Shown here: one piece after another, positions 46,408 to 55,612 of the stretch | Layout: each line of letters starts with the position of its first letter | How positions within the stretch are numbered: the stretch's first letter is position 1 | NCBI RefSeq assembly: GCF_008124525.1 | Contig: NZ_VNHJ01000007.1 | Span: 62,001 to 126,000 of the forward strand | Source: Oceanicella actignis | GTDB taxonomy: Bacteria; Pseudomonadota; Alphaproteobacteria; Rhodobacterales; Rhodobacteraceae | Length of the DNA: 64,000 nucleotides | Direction of reading: 5' to 3' | Translations under genes and position numbers: made by a program | The notes under the pieces: generated by a model | The model's database searches: none | What the model saw: only the letters and a program-made list of their open reading frames with translations | Told to the model about the DNA's origin: nothing

Positions 46408-47241
46408 TCAGCCCGGCTCGGGCAGGCCCAGGATGCGCCGCGCCTGGCGCCAGTCGGCCACCGGGCGGCCGTGCTTCTCGCAGATCTCGGCCGCGATGCG
46501 CACCAGCGCCGCGTTGGACGGCGCAAGGGTGTCGCGGTCGAGGCGGATGTTGTCCTCGAGCCCGGTGCGCGTGTGGCCGCCCGCGGCGATGGACCATTCG
46601 TTCAGCGTGCGCTGGTGGCGCCCGATCCCGGCCCCGCACCAGGTGGCGTCGGGCATCAGGCGGCGCAGGGTGCGCACGTAGAAGTCGAAGACCTCGCGAT
46701 CCACGGGCATGGCGTTCTTCACGCCCATCACGAACTGCACATGCAGCGGCCGCTTGAGCCGCCCGTCCTCGACCATGGCGGCGGCCTGGAAGATGTGGCT
46801 CAGGTCGAAGGCCTCGATCTCGGGCTTGACGTCGTGGCGGATCATCTCGGCCGCCAGCCAGTCGACCAGATCGGGCGGGTTCTCGTAGACGCGGGTGGGA
46901 AAGTTGTTCGACCCGACCGACAGCGAGGCCATGTCGGGCCGCAGGGGCAGCATGCCTCCGCGCGCCTTGCCCGCCCCCGAGCGCCCGCCCGTCGAGAACT
47001 GGATGATCATGCCGGGGCAGTGCTTTTCGATCCCCTCCTTGAGGCGCGCGAAGCGCTCGGGGTCCGAGGTCGGCCTGCCCTCGTCGTCGCGGACATGGCA
47101 ATGGGCGATGGTCGCGCCGGCCTCGAAGGATTCGTGGACCGACTCGATCTGTTCCTCGACCGTGACGGGCACGGCGGGGTTGTCGGCCTTGGTCGGCACC
47201 GAACCGGTGATGGCGACGCAGATGATGCAGGGATCGGACAT
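46408..47241 (-). CDS. Beta-keto acid cleavage enzyme (BKACE, DUF849)
   Basis: A 277-aa TIM-barrel, zinc-dependent enzyme of the BKACE family. It condenses a beta-keto acid with acetyl-CoA to give acetoacetate and a new CoA ester. CIICVAITGSVPTKADNPAVP opens it; AGATIAHCHVRDDEGRPTSD holds the His-x-His zinc ligands; GMIIQFSTGGRSGAGKARGG, MASLSVGSNNFPTRVYEN and WCGAGIGRHQRTLNEW follow. Between pcaG and pcaB it is best explained as acting on 3-oxoadipate (giving acetoacetate and succinyl-CoA) in place of PcaIJ and PcaF. The family is known to include such activity; the role here is inferred. Confidence 0.9.
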   Translation of the reverse strand: MSDPCIICVAITGSVPTKADNPAVPVTVEEQIESVHESFEAGATIAHCHVRDDEGRPTSDPERFARLKEGIEKHCPGMIIQFSTGGRSGAGKARGGMLPLRPDMASLSVGSNNFPTRVYENPPDLVDWLAAEMIRHDVKPEIEAFDLSHIFQAAAMVEDGRLKRPLHVQFVMGVKNAMPVDREVFDFYVRTLRRLMPDATWCGAGIGRHQRTLNEWSIAAGGHTRTGLEDNIRLDRDTLAPSNAALVRIAAEICEKHGRPVADWRQARRILGLPEPG

Positions 47242-47274
47242 GGGGTCCTCGCTGGGTCTGTGGCTGGTTCCGTC

Positions 47275-47910
47275 CTAGACGTCGAGGAAGACGGTTTCCA
47301 GAGGTCCTTGCAGGCGGATCTCGAAGCGATGCACGGTCGGCCCGCCGCCCGGGTCGGGCTCGGGGCGCGAGATCAGCGTCTCGCGGCGGGAGGGCTGCTC
47401 GATCATGGCCAGGAGCGGGTCGGCGGCGTTGGCCTCGGGCTCGTCGCCGAAATACATGCGCGTGTGCAGGCCCATGTTGATGCCGCGCGCCACGATCCAG
47501 AAGGTGATGTGCGGCGCCTGCAAGCCGCCGCCGGGCCAGGGCACGGGGCCCGGCTTGACGGTCTCGAAGCGCCACAGCCCGTCCTCGAAGCCGGCGCACA
47601 CGCGCCCGAAGCCGCGAAAGCGCGGATCGACCTCGTTCGCGCGGGGGTCTTCGGGGTGGCGGTGGCGGCCCATGTGGTCGGCCTGCCAGACCTCGATCAG
47701 CGCGTCGCGCAGGGGGGTTCCGGTTCCGTCCAGCACCACCCCCTCGACGGCGATGCGCCGGCCCGGGCAGCCGGGCGCCGCCGGGTCGCCCGCAAGCGGC
47801 CGGCCGACGGCGCGCAGCCCCGCCGCCTCGGGGGCGAGGCCGATATGCACATAGGGCCCCGCGGTCTGCGAGGGCGTCTCCTTGAGGTATCGGGGCGCGT
47901 TCGGGGTCAT
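47275..47910 (-). CDS. pcaG: Protocatechuate 3,4-dioxygenase alpha subunit
   Basis: A 211-aa non-catalytic-iron subunit of the intradiol dioxygenase that opens protocatechuate to 3-carboxy-cis,cis-muconate. [20 protein letters not shown] is the typical PcaG opening; [20 protein letters not shown] and [20 protein letters not shown] follow. It lacks the Tyr/His iron ligands of PcaH at the equivalent places, as expected. Its ATG overlaps the pcaH stop. Confidence 0.95.
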   Translation of the reverse strand: MTPNAPRYLKETPSQTAGPYVHIGLAPEAAGLRAVGRPLAGDPAAPGCPGRRIAVEGVVLDGTGTPLRDALIEVWQADHMGRHRHPEDPRANEVDPRFRGFGRVCAGFEDGLWRFETVKPGPVPWPGGGLQAPHITFWIVARGINMGLHTRMYFGDEPEANAADPLLAMIEQPSRRETLISRPEPDPGGGPTVHRFEIRLQGPLETVFLDV

Positions 47911-48632
47911 GTTCCCTCCGGGCGGTTCTCGAACGGGGTGGCGCGGCGGCCGCGCAGCACGATGTCGAAGCGGTAGGCCAGGCAGTCGAAGGGGATGGCG
48001 GCGTTCATGTCGAGCCGCGCGGTCAGCAGCTCGACCCCCGCCGGATCGGGCAGCGTGCGCACGATGGGGCATCGCGGGATCAGGGGGTCGCCCTCGAAAT
48101 AGAGCTGCGTGATCAGCCGCTGGGCGAAGGCGCGCCCGAAGACCGAAACATGCACATGCGCCGGGCGCCAGGAGTTCGAGTCGTTGCCCCACGGATAGGG
48201 CCCCGGCTTGATGGTGCGGAAGGCGTAGCGCCCCTCGTCATCGGCCAGGGTGCGGCCGCAGCCGCCGAAATTGGGATCGAGCGGCGCAAGGTAGCGGTCG
48301 TTGCGATGGCGGTAGCGGCCGGCGGCGTTGGCCTGCCAGATCTCGATCAGCGCGCCGGGCACGGGGCGGGCGTTCTCGTCCAGAACCCGGCCGTGCAGGA
48401 TGATGCGCTCGCCAACGGGCTCGCCGTCCTGCGCGTAGTTGCGGATCAGGTCGTTGTCGAGGGGGCCGATGTCGTCATGCCCGAAGACCGGCCCGGTGAT
48501 CTCGGACAAGGTGTTGCGCAGCGACAGAAGCGGCGCGCGCGGCGCGCGGTGGACGGTGGTCTTGTAGAAGGGCGCGAAGGCGGGCGTGCGCCAGGCCGGA
48601 TCGCGCGGGAGATAGTCGTGCGGCGTGCTCAT
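47907..48632 (-). CDS. pcaH: Protocatechuate 3,4-dioxygenase beta subunit
   Basis: A 241-aa iron-bearing subunit. The ligands are visible as Tyr of [15 protein letters not shown], Tyr of [20 protein letters not shown] and the two His of [38 protein letters not shown] and [18 protein letters not shown] are family motifs. Its ATG overlaps the pcaC stop and its own stop overlaps the pcaG start, consistent with the 1:1 complex being made from coupled translation. Confidence 0.97.
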   Translation of the reverse strand: MSTPHDYLPRDPAWRTPAFAPFYKTTVHRAPRAPLLSLRNTLSEITGPVFGHDDIGPLDNDLIRNYAQDGEPVGERIILHGRVLDENARPVPGALIEIWQANAAGRYRHRNDRYLAPLDPNFGGCGRTLADDEGRYAFRTIKPGPYPWGNDSNSWRPAHVHVSVFGRAFAQRLITQLYFEGDPLIPRCPIVRTLPDPAGVELLTARLDMNAAIPFDCLAYRFDIVLRGRRATPFENRPEGT

Positions 48633-49057
48633 GAGGCGGGCTCCTGCTGGGGGCGGGATTCGGCGCGCTCGGCGAACACCTCGCGCGCGATGGCGAAGGC
48701 GCGGTTGGCGGCGGGCACGCCGGCGTAGACGGCGACGTGCAGCAGCGCCTCGCGCACCTCGGCGGGGGCGGCGCCGGTGTTGCGGGTGGCGCGCAGATGC
48801 ATCTCGAATTCCTCCCAGTGGCCCAGCGCCGCCAGAAGCGCCAGCGTCACCAGCGAGCGCTCGCGCCGGCCCAGCCCCGGCCGCGCCCACACGCCGCCCC
48901 AGGCGGCCTCGACGATGTATTCCTGGAACGGCGCGTCGAAATCGGTGGCGCGGGCGGCGGCGCGCTCGACATGCGCGTCGCCCAGAACCTGGCGGCGCAC
49001 GCGCATGCCGCTTTCGCGGCGCGAGAATCCGGCGGGGTCGTCGGCGCGATCAGGCAA
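48629..49057 (-). CDS. pcaC: 4-carboxymuconolactone decarboxylase
   Basis: A 142-aa AhpD-like protein. [20 protein letters not shown] at the N-terminus and [40 protein letters not shown] and [18 protein letters not shown] follow the family order. It converts gamma-carboxymuconolactone to 3-oxoadipate enol-lactone. The gene overlaps pcaD by 8 bp upstream and pcaH by 4 bp downstream. It is a separate protein here, not fused to PcaD as in some bacteria. Confidence 0.95.
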   Translation of the reverse strand: MPDRADDPAGFSRRESGMRVRRQVLGDAHVERAAARATDFDAPFQEYIVEAAWGGVWARPGLGRRERSLVTLALLAALGHWEEFEMHLRATRNTGAAPAEVREALLHVAVYAGVPAANRAFAIAREVFAERAESRPQQEPAS

Positions 49058-49838
49058 AGCCGTTCTCCTTCAGAAAATCCAGAATCAGCCGCGCGGTCTC
49101 GTCGGGGCGCTCGACGCCGGGCAGATGCCCCGCCCCGCGCACCAGCGCGAAGCGCGCGCCCGGGATCAGCGCCGCGGTCTCGCGCACCAGATCGGGCGGC
49201 GTCGAGCCGTCCTCGTCGCCCGCCAGCGCCAGGGTGGGCAGGCGCAGCCGCGCGGTGCTTTCAAGCAGGTCCGTGTCGCGGATCGCGGCGCAGCAGCCCA
49301 GATAGCCCTCGACCGGCGTGCGCGTGAGCATGTTGCGCCACAGCGCCAGCTCGTCGGGCCGCGCGGCGCGCGTTGCGCGCGAGAACCAGCGCTCGAGCAC
49401 CTGATCGGCCACCGCCTCGACGCCCCCGGCGCGGATGGCGGCGATGCGCGCGTCCCACATGCCCGGCGCGCCGATCTTGGCGGCGGTGTCCATCAGCACC
49501 ATGGCGCGGACAAGGTCCGGGCGCTCGGCCGCCAGGCCCTGCGCGATCATTCCGCCGATGGACAGGCCGACCACCGCCGCGCCTCGCACCTCGAGCCGGT
49601 CGAGCAGCGCCGCCAGGTCCTGCACCAGGTCGCCCATGCCCCACCCGCCCTCGGGCAGGCCGCTGAGCCCGTGCCCGCGCTTGTCGTAGCGGATGATGCG
49701 CAGCCCTTCCGGCAGCCGCGCGATCAGCCGGTCCCAGACGCGCATGTCCGTGCCCAGCGAGTTGGCGAAGACCACGGGCGCCCCCGCGCCCTGGTCGGCG
49801 TAGTGCATCAGGCATCCGTTGATGAGCGCGGCTTGCAT
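49050..49838 (-). CDS. pcaD: 3-oxoadipate enol-lactonase
   Basis: A 262-aa alpha/beta hydrolase that opens 3-oxoadipate enol-lactone to 3-oxoadipate. VVFANSLGTDMRVWDRLIAR and IRYDKRGHGLSGLPEGGWGM are typical; the nucleophile is in VVGLSIGGMIAQGLAAE, the acid in LALAGDEDGSTPPDLV and the His in VRGAGHLPGVERPDE. It is the first gene of the pca operon, divergent from pcaQ, and overlaps pcaC. Confidence 0.95.
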   Translation of the reverse strand: MQAALINGCLMHYADQGAGAPVVFANSLGTDMRVWDRLIARLPEGLRIIRYDKRGHGLSGLPEGGWGMGDLVQDLAALLDRLEVRGAAVVGLSIGGMIAQGLAAERPDLVRAMVLMDTAAKIGAPGMWDARIAAIRAGGVEAVADQVLERWFSRATRAARPDELALWRNMLTRTPVEGYLGCCAAIRDTDLLESTARLRLPTLALAGDEDGSTPPDLVRETAALIPGARFALVRGAGHLPGVERPDETARLILDFLKENGFA

Positions 49839-49887
49839 GACCCAGGCTCCTTCTCAGCGTGCGGAAAAGAGTGTTGCCCGAAAGAGG

Positions 49888-49927
49888 CGGTTATGTGAAA
49901 TGATGTTATCTGGCTTTTCCATAACCG
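49888..49927. promoter_or_regulatory. pcaD/pcaQ intergenic inverted repeat, candidate PcaQ site
   Basis: CGGTTATG (49888-49895) and CATAACCG (49920-49927) form a perfect 8-bp inverted repeat with 24 bp between arms, in the AT-rich 96-bp divergent promoter region; an internal GTTAT lies at 49905. The ATAACC/GGTTA half-sites resemble those reported for PcaQ in rhizobia, though the spacing differs. It probably mediates activation of pcaDCHG and autoregulation of pcaQ. Confidence 0.55.
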
Positions 49928-49934
49928 GAACAAC

Positions 49935-50903
49935 ATGAACTTCGCGGCGCGCATAAAATTCCGCCATCTCCAGTGCTTCATGGAGATCGCCCGCCAGGGC
50001 CACCTGTCGCGCGCGGCCGAGGCGCTGGGGGTCACGCAGCCGGCCGCCTCGAAGACCCTGCGCGAGCTGGAAGAGACGCTGGGCGCCGCCCTGTTCGACC
50101 GCAGCGGCCGGCGCATGCGGCTGACCCCCGAGGGAGAGACCTTCCTGCGCCACGCCGGCGCCTCGCTGGCCGCGCTGCGGCGCGGGGTGGACAGCCTGCG
50201 CGGCGGCGGCGGGCGGCCGCGGCGCATCCGCGCGGGCGTGCTGCCGACCGCCGCCGGGCGCGTGATGCCGCGCGCGGCGCTGAACTTCGCGCGGCGCGCG
50301 CCCGACGTGCTGCTCAGCATCCATGCCGGGCCGAACGCGCTGCTGCTCGAACGCCTGCGCGCGGGCGAGCTGGACCTGATGATCGGCCGCCTGCCCGAGC
50401 CCGACCGCATGGCCGGGCTGACCTTTCAGCATCTCTACGACGAATCGATCCGCGCCGTGGTGCGCGCCGGCCATCCGCTGCTGGGACGCCCGCCCGAATT
50501 CGCGCGCATCGCCGCCTATCCGATGATCCTGCCGACGCCCGACTCGATCATCCGCGCGGACGTCGAGCGCTTTCTGCTGGCCAACGGCCTGCATTCCGAG
50601 GGCGCGCGCCTCGAAACCGTGTCGCTTGCGGCTGGGCGCGGCCTGCTGCGCGGATCGGATGCGATCTGGTTCATCTCCGAAGGCGTGGTGGCCGACGAGC
50701 TGGCCTCGGGCGAGCTGGCCGCCCTGCCCTTCGAGATCGGCGAAACCGCCGGCGCCGTGGGCGTGACCATGCGCGCCGATCACAAGCCCGACGCGCCGCT
50801 CTCGGATCTGGTCGCGGCGCTGCGCGAGGCGGCCATGGGGCTGCCCGGCGCGCCGCCCCCCGCCCCGCCCTGGGCCGCCCCGCGACAGGCGGCGGCGCGC
50901 TGA
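49935..50903 (+). CDS. pcaQ: LysR-type regulator PcaQ
   Basis: A 322-aa LysR regulator. The N-terminal HTH is RHLQCFMEIARQGHLSRAAE to GVTQPAASKTLRELEETLGA. The effector domain contains RIRAGVLPTAAGRVMPRAAL and LMIGRLPEPDRMAGLTFQHL. PcaQ-type proteins activate the divergent pca operon in response to beta-carboxymuconate or related intermediates; the arrangement here is the standard one. The ATG lies only 8 bp from the inverted repeat, so its leader is short. Confidence 0.94.
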   Translation: MNFAARIKFRHLQCFMEIARQGHLSRAAEALGVTQPAASKTLRELEETLGAALFDRSGRRMRLTPEGETFLRHAGASLAALRRGVDSLRGGGGRPRRIRAGVLPTAAGRVMPRAALNFARRAPDVLLSIHAGPNALLLERLRAGELDLMIGRLPEPDRMAGLTFQHLYDESIRAVVRAGHPLLGRPPEFARIAAYPMILPTPDSIIRADVERFLLANGLHSEGARLETVSLAAGRGLLRGSDAIWFISEGVVADELASGELAALPFEIGETAGAVGVTMRADHKPDAPLSDLVAALREAAMGLPGAPPPAPPWAAPRQAAAR

Positions 50904-50961
50904 CCACGCCCGCCCCCGCAACCGATCCCTCATGGCCCGCCATCTGCAAGGAACGCACGGC

Positions 50962-51774
50962 ATGCCCGCCAAAGACGACGACATCCGCATCGGTCAGGTC
51001 CGCTCGGTGACCCGCGCGCTGACCGTGCTGCGCACCCTGGCCGAAAGCGCCGACGGCCTGACGCTGACCGAAACGGCGGCGCGGGCGGGGCTGGCCGCCT
51101 CGACCGCGCACCGCATCCTGACCACGATGGAAAGCGAGCGCTTCGTGCGCTTCGACGCGGCCAATGGCTGCTGGCATGTGGGCGTGGCCGCCTTCACCGT
51201 CGGCGCCGCCTTCGCGCGCACCCGCGACGTGATCCAGCTGGCGCGCCCCTACATGCGCCGCCTGGTCGAGCAGACCGGCGAGACGGCCAACATCTTTCTC
51301 GAATCGGGCGGCGAGGTGATCTGCATGGCGCAGGTCGAATCGCGCCACCAGATGCGCGCGCTGACCCGCGTCGGCGGCCGGGTGAAGATGCACTGGTCCG
51401 GCGCGGGCAAGGCCATGCTGGCCTTCATGGACCCCGCCCAGGTCCAGGCCGTGATCGCCGAGCACGGCCTGCCCCGCGCCACGGCGCGCACCATCGTCGC
51501 CCCCGAGGCGCTGGCCGACGAGCTGGCCCGCATCCGCCGCGAGGGCGTCGCCATCGACGACGAGGAGAACGCCGAGGGCCTGCGCTGCGTCGCGGCGCCG
51601 GTGCTCAACGAATCCGGCGCGCCGGTGGCGGCGATGTCGGTCTCGGGCCCCAAGACCCGCATCACCAACGAGCGCCTGCGCCATCTGGCGCAGGTGGTCG
51701 CCCGCGTGGCCGGCGACGTGACGCGCGATTTCGGCGGCGCGGCCGCTCCCGCGGCGCTGGGCGCGGCGCGCTGA
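50962..51774 (+). CDS. IclR family transcriptional regulator
   Basis: A 270-aa regulator. The N-terminal winged helix is VRSVTRALTVLRTLAESADG to GLAASTAHRILTTMESERFV; the effector-binding domain contains GETANIFLESGGEVICMAQV, MHWSGAGKAMLAFMDPAQVQ and GLRCVAAPVLNESGAPVAAM. The start at 50962 has AAGGA 9 nt upstream; the ATG at 50932 has no such site. It follows pcaQ at 58 bp on the same strand. IclR proteins such as PcaR/PobR regulate aromatic pathways, but several other pathways also use this family, so the target is uncertain. Confidence 0.9.
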   Translation: MPAKDDDIRIGQVRSVTRALTVLRTLAESADGLTLTETAARAGLAASTAHRILTTMESERFVRFDAANGCWHVGVAAFTVGAAFARTRDVIQLARPYMRRLVEQTGETANIFLESGGEVICMAQVESRHQMRALTRVGGRVKMHWSGAGKAMLAFMDPAQVQAVIAEHGLPRATARTIVAPEALADELARIRREGVAIDDEENAEGLRCVAAPVLNESGAPVAAMSVSGPKTRITNERLRHLAQVVARVAGDVTRDFGGAAAPAALGAAR

Positions 51775-51826
51775 CAGGCCGCGCGGGCCCTTCGCGCGGG
51801 CCTGCGCGTGCGGGACGAAAAGCCTC

Positions 51827-51855
51827 TGGACGCGGCGAATCCGCTTTGCTATACG
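51827..51855 (+). promoter_or_regulatory. Promoter of tRNA-Asn
   Basis: TGGACG (51827-51832), a 17-bp spacer and TATACG (51850-51855) lie 31 bp upstream of the tRNA, a normal distance for a stable-RNA promoter. Confidence 0.5.
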
Positions 51856-51886
51856 CTGCGGCGTCCCGGGGGGCCGGCCCTTCTGA

Positions 51887-51961
51887 TCCGGCGTAGCTCA
51901 GTGGTAGAGCATCGGACTGTTAATCCGCTGGTCGCAGGTTCGAATCCTGCCGCCGGAGCCA
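51887..51961 (+). tRNA. tRNA-Asn(GTT)
   Basis: A complete cloverleaf: acceptor TCCGGCG/CGCCGGA with discriminator G, D-arm GCTCAGTGGTAGAGC, anticodon loop CTGTTAA with anticodon GTT (51919-51921), T-arm GCAGGTTCGAATCCTGC and encoded CCA. The top pair of the anticodon stem is a mismatch. Confidence 0.97.
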
Positions 51962-52097
51962 ATGACAGGCCGCCTCCCGGGACGATCGCCCCCTTCCCCG
52001 CAAACCGCGCCGCGCGCGCAACGCCGAACCGCGCCCGATCGCGCCGCGCGGCGGGGCCCGGCGCGCGCCGCGTCGGCCTGCCCGCCTTTCGCGCATG

Positions 52098-52129
52098 AAA
52101 AAGCCCCTCATCCGCGTCGGACAAGGGGC
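52098..52129 (-). terminator. Rho-independent terminator after the DUF1127 gene
   Basis: On the minus strand GCCCCTTGTCCG-ACG-CGGATGAGGGGC forms a 12-bp stem (two wobble pairs) followed by TTTTT. It lies 35 bp after the DUF1127 stop and would also stop antisense transcription towards the tRNA. Confidence 0.88.
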
Positions 52130-52164
52130 CTTGGGCGCCGCGCGCCGGCCGCCGCGCGGGGCGG

Positions 52165-52380
52165 TCAGCGGTTGAGCGTCTCGGCGATCTCCTCGATCGT
52201 CATGTCGGCGAAGCCGATGTCGGCCAGCTGCGTGGGCGTCAGGCGGCGCAGCGCGGCGATGGTGCGGCGGCGGCGCAGATGGGCGTGAACCGACGCGATC
52301 GCGGACTCGACCGCGGTCACGATGCGAAGGGCGGCGATGGCGCCGAAGGGCGCGACAGGCGCGTTGGGAGCGATGGCCAT
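52165..52380 (-). CDS. DUF1127 domain-containing small protein
   Basis: A 71-aa protein with the DUF1127/YjiS-like core RRRTIAALRRLTPTQLADIG then FADMTIEEIAETLNR, preceded by a short hydrophobic-amphipathic helix (IAALRIVTAVESAIASVHAH). In alphaproteobacteria small Arg-rich DUF1127 proteins bind RNA and influence sRNA stability and phosphate or stress responses; the role of this copy is inferred from the family only. A single-gene unit with its own terminator; the start at 52380 follows AAGGAA. Confidence 0.88.
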   Translation of the reverse strand: MAIAPNAPVAPFGAIAALRIVTAVESAIASVHAHLRRRRTIAALRRLTPTQLADIGFADMTIEEIAETLNR

Positions 52381-52567
52381 GGCGGCGTTCCTTGATGAAA
52401 GAGGGCGACGAACCGGCGACGGGCAAGCGCCTGTCGATGCGCGGCAGGTAGGCCTGCCCGCGTCTTTTCGCAACTGCGAAAAAAGCATGTCTCCCATGCG
52501 CGCCGCGCAAGGCCGGGCGGCGCCGAAAACGGTCGCCTCGCGCGCGTCGGGCCGCTATGCACCCGAC

Positions 52568-53686
52568 ATGAGCACGCAAGACGATCTGGACATTTTCCTG
52601 GCCGCCCCGCCGGGCCTCGAGGACGAGCTGCTGGCCGAGGCGCGCGAGCTGGGCTTCGCCGATCCGCGCCCCGAGCGCGGCGGCGTGGCCGTGCGCGGCG
52701 GCTGGACCGAGATCTGGCGGGCGAATCTGCAGCTGCGCGGCGCCCAGCGGGTCATGCTGCGGGCGGGCGCGTTCATGGCCTTTCACCTGGCGCAGCTGGA
52801 CAAGCGTGCACGCCGCTTTCCCTGGGGCGATTTCCTGCGCCCCGACGTGCCGGTGCGGGTCGAGGCGAGCTGCGCGCGCTCGAAGATCTACCACGCCGGC
52901 GCGGCGGCCGAGCGCGTCGCGCGCGCCATCGCCGAGACCCTCGGCGCGCCCGTGCGCGACGACGCCCCCGTCCGGGTGCTGCTGCGCATCGAGAAGGACC
53001 GCGCGCAGCTGAGCATCGACTGCTCGGGCGCGCCGCTGCACAAGCGCGGGCACAAGCTGGCCGTCGCCAAGGCGCCGCTGCGCGAGACCATGGCCGCGCT
53101 GATGCTGCGCCGCTGCGGCTATGCGCCGGGCGCGCCGCTGGCCGATCCGATGTGCGGCTCGGGCACCTTCGTGATCGAGGCCGCCGAGATGAGCGCGCGC
53201 CTCGCCCCCGGACGCGGACGCGACTTCGCCTTCGCCCTGCTGCCCTCGTTCGACGCCGAGCGCTGGGAGGCGATGCGCGCCGAGGCCGCCGCGATGGCGC
53301 GCACGCCCGAGCCGGCCTTCTTCGGCGCCGACCGCGATCAGGGCGCCGTGCGCGCCGCCGCCGCCAACGCCGAACGCGCGGGCGTGGCCGCCTTCGCGCG
53401 CTTCGCCTGCCAGCCGGTCGGCGCCTTCGCGCCCCCCGACGGCCCGCCCGGCCTTGTGATGGTCAACCCGCCCTATGGCGGCCGGATCGGCCAGCGCCGC
53501 CCCCTGTTCGCGCTTTACGCCACGCTCGGGCGCGTGCTGCGCGAACGTTTCCAGGGCTGGCGCGTGGGGCTGGTGACCTCGGACCCGGGGCTTGCGCGCG
53601 CGACCGAACTGCCGCTCGCGCAGCTGGGGGCGCCGATCGGCCATGGCGGCATGACGGTGCGCCTGTTCGCCGCCGGGCCGCTCTGA
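52568..53686 (+). CDS. THUMP-domain class I SAM-dependent RNA methyltransferase (RlmL/YcbY N-terminal type)
   Basis: A 372-aa methyltransferase. A THUMP RNA-binding domain covers about residues 5-150 (IFLAAPPGLEDELLAEAREL). The UPF0020 catalytic domain follows, with SAM motif PLADPMCGSGTFVIEAAEMS and catalytic motif VMVNPPYGGRIGQRRP (NPPY, amino-N methylation). This architecture corresponds to the RlmL half that methylates 23S rRNA G2445 in E. coli; the target base here is inferred. Faces ugpC with a 12-bp gap. Confidence 0.9.
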   Translation: MSTQDDLDIFLAAPPGLEDELLAEARELGFADPRPERGGVAVRGGWTEIWRANLQLRGAQRVMLRAGAFMAFHLAQLDKRARRFPWGDFLRPDVPVRVEASCARSKIYHAGAAAERVARAIAETLGAPVRDDAPVRVLLRIEKDRAQLSIDCSGAPLHKRGHKLAVAKAPLRETMAALMLRRCGYAPGAPLADPMCGSGTFVIEAAEMSARLAPGRGRDFAFALLPSFDAERWEAMRAEAAAMARTPEPAFFGADRDQGAVRAAAANAERAGVAAFARFACQPVGAFAPPDGPPGLVMVNPPYGGRIGQRRPLFALYATLGRVLRERFQGWRVGLVTSDPGLARATELPLAQLGAPIGHGGMTVRLFAAGPL

Positions 53687-53694
53687 GGCCCGGC
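53672..53694. terminator. Hairpin between convergent methyltransferase and ugpC genes
   Basis: A perfect 8-bp stem, GCCGGGCC-GCTCTGA-GGCCCGGC, whose loop holds the methyltransferase stop codon. It sits in the 12-bp gap region between two converging genes, so it could slow transcription from both sides. No T-tract. Confidence 0.45.
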
Positions 53695-53698
53695 CCGC

Positions 53699-54748
<1,050 letters not shown>

Positions 54749-54760
54749 GGGTCGAACGCC

Positions 54761-55612
54761 TTACTTGTCGGTTTCCGTCAGGCCCTTCACGAAGAGCTTC
54801 TGCATGGCGATGACGACCGCCACCGGGGGCAGCATGGCCAGAAGGGCCGTCATCATGATGATGTTCCATTGCGGCGACTGCTCGGCCGCCTCGAGCATCT
54901 GCTTGATCGAGATCATCACCGTGGACATGTCGCGGTCGGTGGTGATGAGCAGCGGCCACAGATACTGGTTCCAGCCGTAGATGAACAGGATCACGAACAG
55001 CGCGGCGATGTTCGTGCGGCTGAGCGGCAGCAGGATGTCCCAGAAGAAGCGCAGCGGCCCCGCCCCGTCGATGCGCGCGCTTTCCAGCATCTCGTCCGGG
55101 ATGGTCAGGAACACCTGACGGAACATGAAGGTCGCCGTGGCCGAGGCGATCAAGGGCACGGTCAGGCCCCAGTAGCTGTTCAGCAGGCCCAGATCCGAGA
55201 CCACCTCGTAGGTGGGCAGGATGCGCACCTCGACCGGCAGCATCAGCGTGATGAAGATCATCCAGAAGAAGGCCATGCGGAAGGGGAACTTGAAATAGAC
55301 GATCGCGAAGGCCGAGATGATCGAGATCGCGATCTTGCCCGCCGCGATGCCCAGCGCCATGACCAGGCTGTTGAGCAGCATGCGCCAGACGGGCGCGGTC
55401 TCGGCGCCGGACAGGCCTTCGCCGAACAGCGTGGCGCGCAGGTTCTCCCAGAAATGGCCGCCGGGCAGCATGGGAATGGGTGCCTGCATCATGCGCGCGG
55501 CCTCGTGCGAGGCGGCGACGAAGGTGATCCAGATGGGCAGCGCGACGATCGCCACCCCCAGGATCAGGGCCAGATGGGCGAAAAGGTTCAGCCAGGGGCG
55601 GTTCTCGATCAT
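54761..55612 (-). CDS. ugpE: sn-glycerol-3-phosphate ABC transporter permease UgpE
   Basis: A 283-aa inner-membrane permease with six predicted helices, for example LNLFAHLALILGVAIVALPI and FFWMIFITLMLPVEVRILPT. The EAA loop that contacts the ATPase is EMLESARIDGAGPLRFFWDI. Its ATG shares one base with the ugpA stop codon (TGATG). An upstream in-frame extension to 56056 lies inside ugpA and is not part of the gene. Confidence 0.94.
   Translation of the reverse strand: MIENRPWLNLFAHLALILGVAIVALPIWITFVAASHEAARMMQAPIPMLPGGHFWENLRATLFGEGLSGAETAPVWRMLLNSLVMALGIAAGKIAISIISAFAIVYFKFPFRMAFFWMIFITLMLPVEVRILPTYEVVSDLGLLNSYWGLTVPLIASATATFMFRQVFLTIPDEMLESARIDGAGPLRFFWDILLPLSRTNIAALFVILFIYGWNQYLWPLLITTDRDMSTVMISIKQMLEAAEQSPQWNIIMMTALLAMLPPVAVVIAMQKLFVKGLTETDK

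Noticed and set aside
49905-49927. Compact ATAACC-N4-GGTTA PcaQ site
   Set aside because: The half-sites exist but are not arranged with a 4-bp gap; the wider inverted repeat was reported instead.
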